From positions 12,695-40,690 of the forward strand of contig DDPP01000038.1 in the NCBI GenBank assembly GCA_002342255.1: 27,996 nt of DNA, in the 5' to 3' direction. Shown piece after piece: positions 7,039 through 17,155 of the stretch. Under the pieces are notes generated by a model. The model worked only from the letters and a program-made list of their open reading frames with translations, was not told where the DNA came from and did not search any database. The stretch is from Micrococcales bacterium UBA2465. GTDB lineage: Bacteria; Actinomycetota; Actinomycetes; Actinomycetales; Microbacteriaceae. Position numbers and translations under genes: made by a program. How positions within the stretch are numbered: position 1 is the stretch's first letter; every line of letters begins with the position of its first letter.

Positions 7039-10032
7039 TTACTTGATGACCAGCTTGATTGACTTGGAAATTGACAAACCACCAGAAGTGTCCTTGTAAA
7101 TAGCCGTCACTATTACTACGTCATCTGCTTTGAGTGGGGTATTCCGATTTAGGTTGTAATCCCAGGTCATTCCGTAGCTCGGTGAATCATCCGTTCCGAT
7201 TCTTTCCCACTGACCGTCATTGACTTTAGCGACCCAGGTGACTGAACCCGGGTCGGTCCCTCTAACTGCTGCAGTTACTTTTACTGTTGAGCCCGAGGTA
7301 AATAACGATGCAGTTTGAAAAACTTTAGGTGTGCTGGTGATCACTGGAAGGCTCTTGCTTGCCTTCAAAACTACTGTTGACATGGCGGGAATGGTCAAGG
7401 TTAGCTTTCCATCAGCTCCGCTAGATACTTTGGCAGATCCAAGCAGTGCAGTGAAAGCACTATTTGGGGTTGCGGTCTGGAAAGTAACTTTTCGTTCCTT
7501 AGATCCACTGTTAAAACCGACTACATACTCTCGTCTATTAGCTGCATCAATGCGGCTATTCACCATTACGTTTCCAGAATCCAAACGCAGTATTTGTGAA
7601 CCACTGGCTAGAGCCGGATTATCTTTACGTAATTTGTTGAGAAGAGTCAAGCGAGTAGTGAGTGGGGTCACAATGTTGAAAGAATTTCGGTTACCGATTG
7701 GGTCTCCCCAGACGCGTTCTTCTTCTTTCCAAGTTTTCACCATGGTGCTGAACATATCTTGGCGCGCTGCCTTGTCGCCCCCACCGATTAGCCCTACTTC
7801 GTCTCCATAGAAGATGGATGGGATACCACGGGTTAGAAACATAACGTCGTGAGCCAGGATGTCTGCCTTACCGAGTTGGGTTTTGCTGAGGCCACCCCTG
7901 AGCAAGTATGCGGCACGACCCATATCGTGGTTACCTAGGAAATTGATCAGGTTGTATGCACTCTTGGTGGGAGTCAAATACTCGTTGTCTTGTTTGAAAA
8001 CATTGACTAGGCCTGAGGCGGTGCCACCTTGGGCATAACCAACCGCTGCTGGTTGGAAAGCAAAGTCCAAAACAGAGGGTAATCCTTGCTTGTGAATATA
8101 TCCTGAAAGCGTTGATGTTGAGCCATCGTAGTATTCACCGAAAGCGAAGAGTTTCTGACCTCGAGCAGCCATAGTAGCTTGTGTTCTGGCTTCCATGGCT
8201 GTCCACCATCTGGTAAAGAATTGGTCATCGACATGCTTGGCAGTATCAATTCGGAACCCGTCAACACCGTAATCATTTACCCACATCGAGTAAACATCTG
8301 CGAAACCATCCACTACCGCTTGATTTTCAGTTTTCAAATCATCGAGACCACCGAAATCGCCGTTCTGGTATTCAAGCTTGCTGCTCCAGTTTTTGATTGG
8401 ACCCATGTTGTGATAATTCGAGAGGTCATTCAGGAAAGCAGGAGCTTTAACATTTTTAGCATCCTCTGGAATGAATGCAGAATTATTTACCTGGCCATTG
8501 AAATCGCGGGCGGAACCATACTGAATTATGTCTCCGGTGTGGTTCACGACAATATCGAGAATGACTTTCATGCCTAAGCGGTGAGCACAATCTGTGACCG
8601 CTTTGAAGTCTTCATTAGTGCCCCAGTGTGGGTCAATCTTGGTGAAGTCGGTAACGAAATAGCCGTGGTAAGCGCTAGAGCCATTTTGCACAAAGTTCTG
8701 AACGAATGGTGGGCTTATCCAAACCGAAGTGAATCCAAGACGCTTTATTCTTGGGATACCATCTCCTGAGCCATCGTTCTTTTGGCAACCGTCGGCTAAA
8801 CCTTTTAGGTCACCACCGTGAGAATAGGCCCAGTCGGTTGGCAGGTAACCGGTGGTATTCACATCGCCAACCAAGCCACCCTGATCGTTTGTGTAATCAC
8901 CATTCTTGTAACGGTCAAACATCACGAAATAGATGCTGTCATTAGCAAAAGAGGATCTCTCGGTGGTGCCGACAAGGGATTGAGCATCGGTCAGGCTTGG
9001 GCTAGGTAGATCTGGCTCCGCAGCGGGAACTGGCACCGTGACCAGTTGCTTACCATTCTTATCGGTGTTGCCAGATTCAATCCATACTTCACCACCGGTG
9101 GCTACCGGATCTATGGCCTGGTCTCGGTCAGAGGGATCGGTCAGGTTTCCCTTATGAATAATGTATGGAAAGAGAGTCGTTTCTGGGGTGAGTGGCACGG
9201 TGAAAGTTATACCCCAGCTGTCGGGTTTAGTTGAATCTGGTGACTGTGATTTCGCGAAAGTGTTTGGTTTCGCTGCCCCACCGAAGTTGCTGTCGTAAAG
9301 AGCGTTTAGTGTCCAACCGGTGTATTTATTGTCGGCACGTTTGTAATGGATGACCAGTTTGTTGGCGGCCGCATTTTTACCAAAACGGGCACCTTCATAA
9401 GCGTCGCTCAAATAAAGATCTGAGTTTTTAGACAGGTCGGTGACTATGTCTAAACTTGTGTCGATAGTTCTTGACCCAACTTTAAGTTTGGTCTTGATAT
9501 GAACCTCAGTTAGGTTGGTGGGGACATTGACCAGAGCCACCATGGACTTTCCGAAGTCAGCCTTATAAACCTGATCCCCAGCGGTGACCTCCACCGAACG
9601 GTCAGTTTTCGAATATGGAGAAGGGGCAAGTGTGAACCTTATGTTTCCAGTTGCCATTAGACGAGAAGGGCATGGGTTGCCATCTTTGTCTAACCAAATT
9701 TCAGGTTTGGTAATTGGATCAATGCTGGTAACCGAGTTCGTCATGCCGGTGGCCCGAATCAGCAATGAACCAGCAGCTGGTGGCACTGAAACAACTCCAA
9801 ACCAACCGTAACTGTCAGTGCCGGTGGCTCTGGAAGTTGCAGCAATCTTCGAACTGTCACTGGCCAAAGAAATTGTTACCTTGGCGGACTTAGGCAGTGC
9901 TTTTGGCACGTGGACCACCAGGTCGTATTTTGGAGCTTCTGAATCAGCTTGGCTGACGGTAATTTGCGTCAACGAAAGTCCAACGACTAACAGTGAAGCC
10001 AGAAATAGTGATGTTCTCTTAAAAATCTGCAT
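7039..10032 (-). CDS. Secreted GH13 pullulanase/alpha-amylase-type enzyme (paralog 1)
   Basis: 997-residue exported glycoside hydrolase acting on alpha-glucans such as starch, glycogen or pullulan. Residues 1-29 are a signal peptide (SQA|DS). About 34-210 holds beta-rich modules. About 224-320 is a pullulanase-associated (CBM41-like) domain (KLVIHYKRADNKYTGWTLNA, YIIHKGNLTDPSD). The GH13 barrel spans about 365-800: DIVVNH (493-498), nucleophile Asp596 in GFRIDTAKH, acid/base Glu633 in FGEYYDG, Asp703 in FLGNHD, and GIPSIFYGDE. A beta-sandwich (about 815-890) and a C-terminal Ig-like module follow (about 900-997). All catalytic residues are present. Debranching versus endo-amylase activity is not decidable here. 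The start lies 16 bases after the MFS stop, so it is third in a probable operon. Confidence 0.93.
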   Translation of the reverse strand: MQIFKRTSLFLASLLVVGLSLTQITVSQADSEAPKYDLVVHVPKALPKSAKVTISLASDSSKIAATSRATGTDSYGWFGVVSVPPAAGSLLIRATGMTNSVTSIDPITKPEIWLDKDGNPCPSRLMATGNIRFTLAPSPYSKTDRSVEVTAGDQVYKADFGKSMVALVNVPTNLTEVHIKTKLKVGSRTIDTSLDIVTDLSKNSDLYLSDAYEGARFGKNAAANKLVIHYKRADNKYTGWTLNALYDSNFGGAAKPNTFAKSQSPDSTKPDSWGITFTVPLTPETTLFPYIIHKGNLTDPSDRDQAIDPVATGGEVWIESGNTDKNGKQLVTVPVPAAEPDLPSPSLTDAQSLVGTTERSSFANDSIYFVMFDRYKNGDYTNDQGGLVGDVNTTGYLPTDWAYSHGGDLKGLADGCQKNDGSGDGIPRIKRLGFTSVWISPPFVQNFVQNGSSAYHGYFVTDFTKIDPHWGTNEDFKAVTDCAHRLGMKVILDIVVNHTGDIIQYGSARDFNGQVNNSAFIPEDAKNVKAPAFLNDLSNYHNMGPIKNWSSKLEYQNGDFGGLDDLKTENQAVVDGFADVYSMWVNDYGVDGFRIDTAKHVDDQFFTRWWTAMEARTQATMAARGQKLFAFGEYYDGSTSTLSGYIHKQGLPSVLDFAFQPAAVGYAQGGTASGLVNVFKQDNEYLTPTKSAYNLINFLGNHDMGRAAYLLRGGLSKTQLGKADILAHDVMFLTRGIPSIFYGDEVGLIGGGDKAARQDMFSTMVKTWKEEERVWGDPIGNRNSFNIVTPLTTRLTLLNKLRKDNPALASGSQILRLDSGNVMVNSRIDAANRREYVVGFNSGSKERKVTFQTATPNSAFTALLGSAKVSSGADGKLTLTIPAMSTVVLKASKSLPVITSTPKVFQTASLFTSGSTVKVTAAVRGTDPGSVTWVAKVNDGQWERIGTDDSPSYGMTWDYNLNRNTPLKADDVVIVTAIYKDTSGGLSISKSIKLVIK

Positions 10033-10048
10033 AATGATGCAAGTCTAT

Positions 10049-11251
10049 TTAGTAAAGCTGGGAATTACTTTGCTCTTTGGGGCTTACCGCGTATCTCGGA
10101 ATGTATTTATACATCAACCCTGCACCAACTAGCCCTAGAAAGCCAAAGCAAGACATTGCCAAGGGCAAGGTCATGGCTAGGGTGAGTCCAGCCAACACCG
10201 ATGGTGCACTGGCGTCACCGAAGTCAACCAGCAAGCGAAAGGAAGCGAGAAATTCGTTGCGAGCATCCTTAGGTGCTAGATCTGCACCCAGCACCATAAT
10301 TACACCGCTACCTATGCCGTTGGCTAAAGACATGATTAGAGCTAAAAGCAGAAAGGTAGTTGAGTCAACTGCTATACCAACTAGGAAGTGAGTTATGCCA
10401 AGTCCAACCAGAGTTGGAACAGCTGCAAAAGCTCTTCCATATTTATCCATGATTTGGCCACTGATATAGAACATTGCAAAATCTAGAGCTCCGGCAAAGG
10501 CAATATACAGTGATGCCTGTTCGGCTGGGATCTTTAGAGCCACTGCAAGAAGTGGCAAACCGACCATTCTGGTGGCTCTGAGCGCAGAAAGGATGGAGGA
10601 GGCAACTCCTAAGGTGGCAAGTTTCTTACCCTCGCGCTTAGCAACTAGGAAAGTGGCTTTCAAACTGCTGGCGCTTTTTACCAAGTCAGGCTCACCTTTG
10701 CTGGCAATTAGAATAACCGCTGCTAACCCACAGAGCACCAGGGGTAAATAATACACAGCCTGGATTGAAGCATTTTGAATAAGCAAGGCACCGAGGGCAG
10801 GTCCAGCAAATGACCCAGCGCGAAACATTCCACCGAGGATGGAAAGTGATCTGGCTCTAACTTTGATAGGGACATGCTCGGTCATCCAAGCCAACCGCGC
10901 TAAACCAAAAACTGCTGCCGAAGCGCCAACCATAAATACGCCGACACCGAGCATAAAAAGGTTCAGCGCAAATAATGAAGAAAGAATTCCCAGGGCTGAA
11001 ACCAAGCTTGCGGCAATCATGGCTTTGCGTTCCCCAAGCAAGTCAACAAATTTACCTGCCGGTAAATCAGCAACCAATCGACCCACCATCATCAAACCGG
11101 TGATAGCACCCGCAGTTGGCAGGTTAGCGCCTAGAGCGATAGCTGAGGCAGGAATGCTTGGCACGATTCCAAATTCTGCAGTTGAAAATAGAAAAGATGG
11201 CAGAAATACCGGAAAAATAAGTTTTCGCTTAGAGAAGTTTTGACCAGCCAT
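10049..11251 (-). CDS. Major facilitator superfamily transporter
   Basis: 400-residue integral membrane protein with about 12 hydrophobic helices. The first-loop MFS signature is visible as GRLVADLPAGKFVDLLGERKA, and a related motif follows in the second half (GQIMDKYGRA). I chose ATG at 11251; a GTG codon directly before it is the alternative. No clear Shine-Dalgarno is seen. It lies between two paralogous extracellular GH13 enzymes with gaps of about 20 and 16 bases, which suggests uptake or export of malto-oligosaccharides or glucose, but nothing in the protein fixes the substrate. Drug-efflux-like MFS proteins look similar, so the sugar role is inferred from context only. Confidence 0.88.
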   Translation of the reverse strand: MAGQNFSKRKLIFPVFLPSFLFSTAEFGIVPSIPASAIALGANLPTAGAITGLMMVGRLVADLPAGKFVDLLGERKAMIAASLVSALGILSSLFALNLFMLGVGVFMVGASAAVFGLARLAWMTEHVPIKVRARSLSILGGMFRAGSFAGPALGALLIQNASIQAVYYLPLVLCGLAAVILIASKGEPDLVKSASSLKATFLVAKREGKKLATLGVASSILSALRATRMVGLPLLAVALKIPAEQASLYIAFAGALDFAMFYISGQIMDKYGRAFAAVPTLVGLGITHFLVGIAVDSTTFLLLALIMSLANGIGSGVIMVLGADLAPKDARNEFLASFRLLVDFGDASAPSVLAGLTLAMTLPLAMSCFGFLGLVGAGLMYKYIPRYAVSPKEQSNSQLY

Positions 11252-11271
11252 CACCAGTCAATTATCGCTTA

Positions 11272-14200
11272 CTAGTTTATGGTTATGGTCTTCACGGCAG
11301 AGACTGATATAGTTCCCGAAGTGCTCTTGTAAATAGCCGCGATAGCAACTTTGGTACCCTTGGCCAGACCAGCGCCGACAAAAGGCTGGTAGTCCCAGGT
11401 CATTCCATAACTTCTCGAGTCATCGCTACCTAAGACCTGCCAACTGCCATCAGCCTGGCGGGCGACGAAGGTAACAGTGCCAAGGTCGCTGCCGGAAACT
11501 CCTGCGGAAAGCTGAATACTCTGGTTATTGCTAACTGGGTTGGCATTCAGGGTAACGCTGGCTGAAGTCACATTTGGCAAAGCTGATAGCGACCTATAAA
11601 CCAGCGTTGACCGAGCTGGGATGGTGATGTTGACTTCAGCTAAACCATTTGAAGCGACTGATCCTGCAGTTAGTAGTGATTGCCAGTTACTGGATGGAGT
11701 GGAGGTGGTCACTTTCACTGTCCTATCGGTGTTACCGGTGTTGAAAGCAACTAAATATTCAGTTCTGGTTGTCGAATCTAAGCGAGACAGAACTAAAACA
11801 TTGCCATCTGCAAGTCGCTGAGTTTGAGAACCGGTGGCAAGAGCCGGGTTGTTCTTTCTGAGATCATTTAGTTGTTTGATTCTGCTGGTCAACGCAGTGG
11901 TCAAACCCAATGCAGAGCCGGTTGATATAGCAGAGCCAAATACCCGATCCTCAGTTCGCCAACTGGAAACTTGGGTTGGGAACATGTCTTGTCGAGCAGC
12001 CTTATCACCACCATTGCCGATCATGCCAACTTCATCACCGTAATAGACCGAGGGGATACCTCTGGTCAAGAACATAATGTCATGGGCTAGCAAATCAGAT
12101 TGCGCCCTGGTGCTACCTGATTGATTGAGGAGGTAACCGACTCTTCCCATGTCATGGTTCCCCAAGAAGGTCACTAAGTTGTATGGGCTTTTCGCTTTTG
12201 CTATGAAGTTATTGTCGTTTCCAAAAACTTCTGAGAGGTTGGAAGAGTTGCCACCGGCTGCATAGCTGACCGCACGAGTTTGGAAGGCAAAATCTAATAC
12301 TGATGGAAGCCCATACTTGCGCATGTAGTTGCCGAGATTTGGGCCATTGGAGTCAAAATATTCTCCAAAAGAGAACAGAGTTTGATTTTTATTTGCCATG
12401 GTGCTTGAAGTTAGGTTCAACATCTTTGGCCACCACTTAGAAAAATATTGATCATCGACGTGTTTAGCGGTGTCGATTCTAAAACCATCAACTCCAAAGT
12501 CATTTACCCATCTTGAATAAACATCGGCGAAACCGTTGACTACTACATCGTTTTCCGTTTTGATGTCATCTAAACCGTAGAAGTCGCCATTTTTGTATTG
12601 CTGAGGATTTCCCCAATCGCCAATGTTGCCTTGGTTGTGATAATTACTTAAGTCATTTAGCCAGCTCGGTGCCTTAATGCTGGTTCCCCAGCTCGGGATA
12701 GTGGCAGCGCTAGTTGAACTGTTGCGGAAGCCGTAATAACCATCTCGGTAGTAAATTACATCGCCCGTGTGATTCATCACGATGTCGACGATTACCTTCA
12801 TTCCTAGCCGGTGAGCGCAGTCAACAAAGCTCTTGAACTGAGCATTGGTTCCCCAGTGTGGATCAATCGTGGTGAAATCGTTTATCCAGTAGCCATGGTA
12901 GGCAGCCGAACCTCCCTGAACGAAGTTTTGTTTGAACGGCGGAGTAATCCAAACCGCGCTGAAACCTAAGTTTTTTATTCTTGGTAAACCATCACCGGTG
13001 CCATCAGTTTTGCTGCAGCCATCGCTCAAACCGGCCAAATCTCCACCGTGAGACCAAGCGTTATCAGTAGGGTCATAGCCTGTTTCAGATCGATTGGTGG
13101 AATTTATCCCACCCTTATCGTTGCTGGGGTCACCGTTTTTATAGCGGTCTATCATCACGAAGTAAATCGAGTCTGCCGCGAATGAGGATCTTGGTGAGTC
13201 AGAAGCTAGGGCCGTGGCATCCGCAATCGAAAGTTCATCTGGAGAAACATCCGTTCCTGGTAATTGCGGATAGGCAATTAGGAGATTTCCATCTAAATCC
13301 ACTTTGCCTGACTCAACCCAGATCTCATAACCGAGAAGAGCTAAGTCAAGATATTGGTCGGTTGTAGTTGGATCTTTCAAATCACCTTTGTGAATCACGT
13401 AGGGCAGTTTGCTACTGAATGAGGCCATCGGGATTTTGAAAGTGATTCCCCAACTATCTGGCTTGGAAGAAATCGGAGTTTTTGGTTTGGCCCAGGTAGT
13501 GTCGGTTGCCGCACCGCCGAAAGAATTGCTGTACCAGGTGTGTAAACCCCAACTCTTATAAACATTGTCATCGCGGTGATAATGAATGTAAACGGTATTG
13601 CTTTGTTCTGCGAGACTTCCATAAATCTGGGGCAAGCCATTGGTTATATAAATTTCAGAAAGTTTGGCCGCGTTGCCTTCAAAGTCAACAACATCGTCAA
13701 CCAGTTTCTTGGATTTCGTTGATTGGGTTCTAATACTGAATGTTGTGGTGTTGGCTTCTACAGGAAAAACTGCAACAAAATCGGATGTGCTTACTTTTAC
13801 AAATGGTTGAGTCTGACTTATGCCGTTTACTGTTAAGACTCCGAAGCGATTAGTTTTACTGGAAGTGCTGAGGTGAACTTTGATGTTCTTGGCCGCGGCA
13901 ACTCTTGAAAGGTAGGGAACACCTGCTGCGTCGAGCCAGACCTGGTGAGAAATAACTGGATTGACACAGGTTGAGCTCTTTGGTAGCCCAGTTGCGTTGA
14001 AACACAATGTCCCTGCTCCAGCTGGAACGGTCACGATGCCCCACCAACCGTAGTTATCTAAGCTTTCTAGTCTTGTGGTTCCAATAACTGTATTTGGTGC
14101 CGAATTAGCTGAGATCTCAACCTGGGCTGCTACCGGAAGAGTTGCGACCGGAACGTGGGCAATCAATTCGTAGCTTGGCTGGATGCTAGCGGCTTCCGTT

Positions 14201-14286
14201 GCGGTAGTTGATACGACTGAGGCTAGCAATGGCAATAGGGCTATTCCGATGCCAAATGCCTTAAATCGTCTCAACTGCTCTCTCAT
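11272..14286 (-). CDS. Secreted GH13 pullulanase/alpha-amylase-type enzyme (paralog 2)
   Basis: About 1004 residues from the ATG at 14286 (a TTG two codons earlier is possible). Architecture is the same as the enzyme at 7039-10032: signal peptide (about 1-33), beta modules, CBM41-like domain (about 230-325; VYIHYHRDDNVYKSWGLHTW, YVIHKGDLKDP), GH13 barrel, beta-sandwich and a C-terminal Ig-like module ending TIN. Catalytic residues are nucleophile Asp605 (GFRIDTAKH), acid/base Glu642 (FGEYFDS) and Asp712 (FLGNHD); region I is DIVMNH (501-506). The two proteins align end to end with long shared blocks, so they arose by duplication, but nucleotide sequence has diverged, indicating an old event. 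It is first in the GH13-MFS-GH13 operon. No clear RBS is seen. Confidence 0.93.
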   Translation of the reverse strand: MREQLRRFKAFGIGIALLPLLASVVSTTATEAASIQPSYELIAHVPVATLPVAAQVEISANSAPNTVIGTTRLESLDNYGWWGIVTVPAGAGTLCFNATGLPKSSTCVNPVISHQVWLDAAGVPYLSRVAAAKNIKVHLSTSSKTNRFGVLTVNGISQTQPFVKVSTSDFVAVFPVEANTTTFSIRTQSTKSKKLVDDVVDFEGNAAKLSEIYITNGLPQIYGSLAEQSNTVYIHYHRDDNVYKSWGLHTWYSNSFGGAATDTTWAKPKTPISSKPDSWGITFKIPMASFSSKLPYVIHKGDLKDPTTTDQYLDLALLGYEIWVESGKVDLDGNLLIAYPQLPGTDVSPDELSIADATALASDSPRSSFAADSIYFVMIDRYKNGDPSNDKGGINSTNRSETGYDPTDNAWSHGGDLAGLSDGCSKTDGTGDGLPRIKNLGFSAVWITPPFKQNFVQGGSAAYHGYWINDFTTIDPHWGTNAQFKSFVDCAHRLGMKVIVDIVMNHTGDVIYYRDGYYGFRNSSTSAATIPSWGTSIKAPSWLNDLSNYHNQGNIGDWGNPQQYKNGDFYGLDDIKTENDVVVNGFADVYSRWVNDFGVDGFRIDTAKHVDDQYFSKWWPKMLNLTSSTMANKNQTLFSFGEYFDSNGPNLGNYMRKYGLPSVLDFAFQTRAVSYAAGGNSSNLSEVFGNDNNFIAKAKSPYNLVTFLGNHDMGRVGYLLNQSGSTRAQSDLLAHDIMFLTRGIPSVYYGDEVGMIGNGGDKAARQDMFPTQVSSWRTEDRVFGSAISTGSALGLTTALTSRIKQLNDLRKNNPALATGSQTQRLADGNVLVLSRLDSTTRTEYLVAFNTGNTDRTVKVTTSTPSSNWQSLLTAGSVASNGLAEVNITIPARSTLVYRSLSALPNVTSASVTLNANPVSNNQSIQLSAGVSGSDLGTVTFVARQADGSWQVLGSDDSRSYGMTWDYQPFVGAGLAKGTKVAIAAIYKSTSGTISVSAVKTITIN

Positions 14287-14336
14287 AGTCAAAGTCTAGT
14301 TATCCAGTCTGTGAATCGACTAAGGGTTTGAACAGT

Positions 14337-14342
14337 TAAACT
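14337..14342 (+). promoter_or_regulatory. Candidate -10 element, leaderless prfB
   Basis: TAAACT ends 7 bases before the ATG at 14350 and no spaced Shine-Dalgarno is present, consistent with a leaderless transcript. No good -35 was found, so this is tentative. Confidence 0.35.
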
Positions 14343-14349
14343 AGTGAGC

Positions 14350-15453
14350 ATGTCCGAGCTTGATCTTTCCAATCAAATCAAGCAACTTCGCCTAACTTTG
14401 GGAACAATCACCGAAGTGAATAATCTTCCCAAATTGGAGCAAGAAATCTTAGAACTGGAGAAGTTGGCTCAAGACCCAAAACTTTGGGATAACCCAGAGA
14501 ATGCCCAAAAAATTACCAGTGGACTTTCTCGCAAGCAGACCCTGATAAAGCAAATGCATAGCCTAAAACAGCGAATCGATGACTTAGAGGTGCTGGTCAG
14601 TCTGGCTAACAGTGAGTCTGACGAAGCTGTGACCGGTGAGGCGAAAAAGGAACTGGCTCAGTTAGAAAAAGAAGTGTCTGAATCAGAGATTCAAACTCTA
14701 CTCAATGGGGAATATGACTCGCGCAGTGCCATCATGACGATTCGATCTGGAGCCGGTGGCGATGATGCAACAGATTTTGCCGAGATGCTTTTGCGGATGT
14801 ATTTACGCTATTGCGAAAAACAGGGTTGGAAAACTCAGGTGCTGGACACTTCATTTGCTGAAGGCGCAGGAATCAAGTCTGCAACTTTTGAAATAGATGA
14901 GCCTTATGCCTTTGGTCAACTTTCAGTCGAGGCTGGAACTCATCGACTTGTCAGAATGAGCCCTTTCAATGCGGCGGGTAAAAGACAGACCAGCTTTGCT
15001 GCAGTAGAAGTAGTTCCACTAATTGAACAAACCGATGTTATAGAAATTCCAGAGCATGAGATCAGGGTAGATGTTTTCCGTTCTTCAGGTCCCGGCGGTC
15101 AATCGGTGAACACCACAGACTCTGCGGTTAGAATCACTCACCTGCCAACAGGAACCGTAGTTAGCTGTCAAAATGAAAAATCCCAATTACAGAACAAAGC
15201 TGCCGCCCTCAGAGTTCTGCAAAGCCGGTTGCTAGAACTGAGAAGAACTGAGGAGGAGGCTCAGAAAAAACAGCTCGCCGGTGATGCCACCGCATCTTGG
15301 GGAGACCAAATGCGCAACTATGTTTTAGCGCCATACCAGATGGTGAAAGATCTCAGAACAAACTTTGAAGTTAACAATCCAGATGCAGTCTTTGACGGTG
15401 ATTTGGCGGGTTTTATTGCCTCAGGCATTAGATGGCGTAAAACCGAAAAATAG
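14350..15453 (+). CDS. prfB: Peptide chain release factor 2
   Basis: 367-residue class I release factor that reads UGA and UAA stop codons and triggers peptide release on the ribosome. The stop-codon-reading SPF tripeptide (204-206, in [15 protein letters not shown]) marks RF2 rather than RF1. The catalytic GGQ is at 249-251 in [15 protein letters not shown]. An N-terminal coiled-coil domain precedes these. The frame is uninterrupted: the in-frame UGA and +1 frameshift that autoregulate prfB in many bacteria are absent. ATG at 14350 is preferred to the GTG at 14344. It starts the classical prfB-ftsE-ftsX-smpB-ssrA order. Confidence 0.97.
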   Translation: MSELDLSNQIKQLRLTLGTITEVNNLPKLEQEILELEKLAQDPKLWDNPENAQKITSGLSRKQTLIKQMHSLKQRIDDLEVLVSLANSESDEAVTGEAKKELAQLEKEVSESEIQTLLNGEYDSRSAIMTIRSGAGGDDATDFAEMLLRMYLRYCEKQGWKTQVLDTSFAEGAGIKSATFEIDEPYAFGQLSVEAGTHRLVRMSPFNAAGKRQTSFAAVEVVPLIEQTDVIEIPEHEIRVDVFRSSGPGGQSVNTTDSAVRITHLPTGTVVSCQNEKSQLQNKAAALRVLQSRLLELRRTEEEAQKKQLAGDATASWGDQMRNYVLAPYQMVKDLRTNFEVNNPDAVFDGDLAGFIASGIRWRKTEK

Positions 15454-15497
15454 TCCAACACGCTAAAACCCAGAGGGCAGTTGGGGCTTGGGCAATT

Positions 15498-15503
15498 TAG
15501 GCT
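15498..15503 (+). promoter_or_regulatory. Candidate -10 element upstream of ftsE
   Basis: TAGGCT lies 9 bases before the ftsE ATG, and the gap has no Shine-Dalgarno. It would give a leaderless or nearly leaderless mRNA. No recognisable -35. Confidence 0.3.
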
Positions 15504-15512
15504 AAAAACCTA

Positions 15513-16202
15513 ATGATTTCAATTGACCAGGTAAGTAAGCAATATAAAGGTGCCCCAAGACCAGCACTTGATGAAGTGTCTTTGGAAATAGATAAAGGTG
15601 AGTTCGTTTTCCTAGTCGGTGCTTCCGGTTCAGGTAAATCAAGTTTGATGCGGATGATTCTTCGCGAAGATTTGCCAACCAGTGGGTCAATTCATGTTTT
15701 AGGGGAAAACCTAATTGGTATACCTAATCGTCGAGTGCCCAAGTTCAGAAGAAACCTAGGGGTTGTTTTTCAAGACTTCAGACTGTTACCTAACAAAACT
15801 GCAGCACAAAACGTAGCTTTTAGCCTTGAAGTAATTGGCAAATCCTCTGGCTTCATATCAGAAGCCGTTCCAGATGTATTAAGACTGGTTGGTTTAGAGG
15901 AAAAGGCAGATTCACTGCCTAACGAACTAAGCGGAGGTGAACAGCAGCGAGTTGCGTTAGCCCGAGCAATTGTGAATAAACCGGCGATTCTTTTAGCCGA
16001 TGAGCCAACTGGAAACTTGGACCCGAATACCTCAGAAGGAATTATGGCCCTGCTAGATCGGATCAATCTAGGCGGAACCACAATCTTGATGGCGACTCAC
16101 GATAAAGGAATTGTTGATCGTGGACGCAAACGAGTTGTCGAACTTTCCCAGGGAAAGATTGTTCGCGATGAACGAGGTAGTGGTTACGGAGTCAGCAAAT
16201 GA
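15513..16202 (+). CDS. ftsE: Cell-division ABC transporter ATPase FtsE
   Basis: 229-residue ATPase that works with FtsX at the division septum to control peptidoglycan hydrolases and does not transport a solute. Walker A is GASGSGKS (36-43), Q-loop Gln87 is in VFQDFRLL, the signature LSGGE is at 139-143, Walker B ILLADE at 159-164 followed by the PTGNLD D-loop region, and the H-loop is His196 in MATHD. Length and motifs are canonical. The stop overlaps the ftsX start (ATGA). Confidence 0.97.
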   Translation: MISIDQVSKQYKGAPRPALDEVSLEIDKGEFVFLVGASGSGKSSLMRMILREDLPTSGSIHVLGENLIGIPNRRVPKFRRNLGVVFQDFRLLPNKTAAQNVAFSLEVIGKSSGFISEAVPDVLRLVGLEEKADSLPNELSGGEQQRVALARAIVNKPAILLADEPTGNLDPNTSEGIMALLDRINLGGTTILMATHDKGIVDRGRKRVVELSQGKIVRDERGSGYGVSK

Positions 16203-17113
16203 GAGCCAACTTCGTTCTAACTGAGATAGGTGTTGCTATAAGACGTAATCTCAGCATGGTCATCTCAGTGATTTTGGTTACCTTTATTTCACTGACTTTT
16301 GTTGGAACTGCAGGTCTGTTGCAACAACAAATTGGTTCTATGAAGACCTACTGGTATGACAAAGCGCAGGTTGCTATCTACCTTTGCACTAAGACCTCAC
16401 CGCAGGATGTTTGCCCCCAAGGTGAAGCAAGCCAAGATGTCCAGAAGACTGTTAAAAGCCGTTTAGATTCAGAAACCCTCAAGCCTTATATCGAGAAGTA
16501 TTACTTCCAAAATCACAAACAGGCCTACCAAACCTTCCAAAAGGAATTCAAAGATAACGCGGTGGCCAAGTATGTGACTCCGGCTCAGCTGAATGAAACC
16601 TTCTGGGTTAACCTAAAAGATCCAAACCAAGCACCCATAATTATCGAAAGCTTCAATGGTCTAAGTGGGGTTGAAGAAGTGAAAGACCAGAGAAGTTACC
16701 TAGATCAAATCTTCTCGATGCTAAACATCGCTAGCTTGGCCGCCTTGTCTATTGCCGGTTTGATGCTGTTCTCAGCAACCCTTTTGATCTCTACCACGAT
16801 TCGTCTATCAGCGGTTATGCGAAGACGTGAGATTGGAATTATGCGTTTAGTTGGTGCCAGCAACTTCTATATTCAGCTGCCGTTCATTCTTGAAGGCGTA
16901 GTCGCCGGTGTAATTGGAAGCTTGCTGGCTGGGGGAGCGATCCTTGCTCTGGTTCAGTTCTTTGTTCAGGGTTACCTAGCCCAACAACTTCCATTTACAA
17001 GTTTTGTCGGGCTAGCCGATGCCGGAGCGCTGATTCCAGCGCTGGTTGGAGTTGGAGCGTTACTGGCTGGTCTAGCCGCCTTCTCTTCTATCAGGAGATA
17101 TTTACGCGTCTAA
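16199..17113 (+). CDS. ftsX: Cell-division protein FtsX
   Basis: 304-residue membrane partner of FtsE. One transmembrane helix near 20-42 ([18 protein letters not shown]) is followed by a large extracytoplasmic domain (about 43-170) with two cysteines ([13 protein letters not shown]) that may form a disulfide. Three further transmembrane helices follow, with the FtsX/MacB-type motif [13 protein letters not shown] before the third. The extracytoplasmic domain is expected to recruit an NlpC/P60-type hydrolase as in other actinobacteria; no such gene is nearby. Its ATG shares four bases with the ftsE stop. Confidence 0.96.
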   Translation: MRANFVLTEIGVAIRRNLSMVISVILVTFISLTFVGTAGLLQQQIGSMKTYWYDKAQVAIYLCTKTSPQDVCPQGEASQDVQKTVKSRLDSETLKPYIEKYYFQNHKQAYQTFQKEFKDNAVAKYVTPAQLNETFWVNLKDPNQAPIIIESFNGLSGVEEVKDQRSYLDQIFSMLNIASLAALSIAGLMLFSATLLISTTIRLSAVMRRREIGIMRLVGASNFYIQLPFILEGVVAGVIGSLLAGGAILALVQFFVQGYLAQQLPFTSFVGLADAGALIPALVGVGALLAGLAAFSSIRRYLRV

Positions 17114-17155
17114 CGGTTAGACTGTTTGGCTGTTCTAAATATCCAAGGAGTCGAA

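Noticed and set aside
8179..8577. 132-codon open frame on the plus strand inside the GH13 gene (7039-10032)
   Set aside because: It lies fully antisense to a well-supported catalytic domain, has no ribosome site and no recognisable motif.
10839..11243. 134-codon plus-strand frame opposite the MFS gene
   Set aside because: Antisense to an MFS with clear motifs; composition is what the reverse of hydrophobic codons would give.
14350..14450. Programmed frameshift in prfB
   Set aside because: The frame is continuous from the start through the coiled-coil region, with no in-frame TGA.
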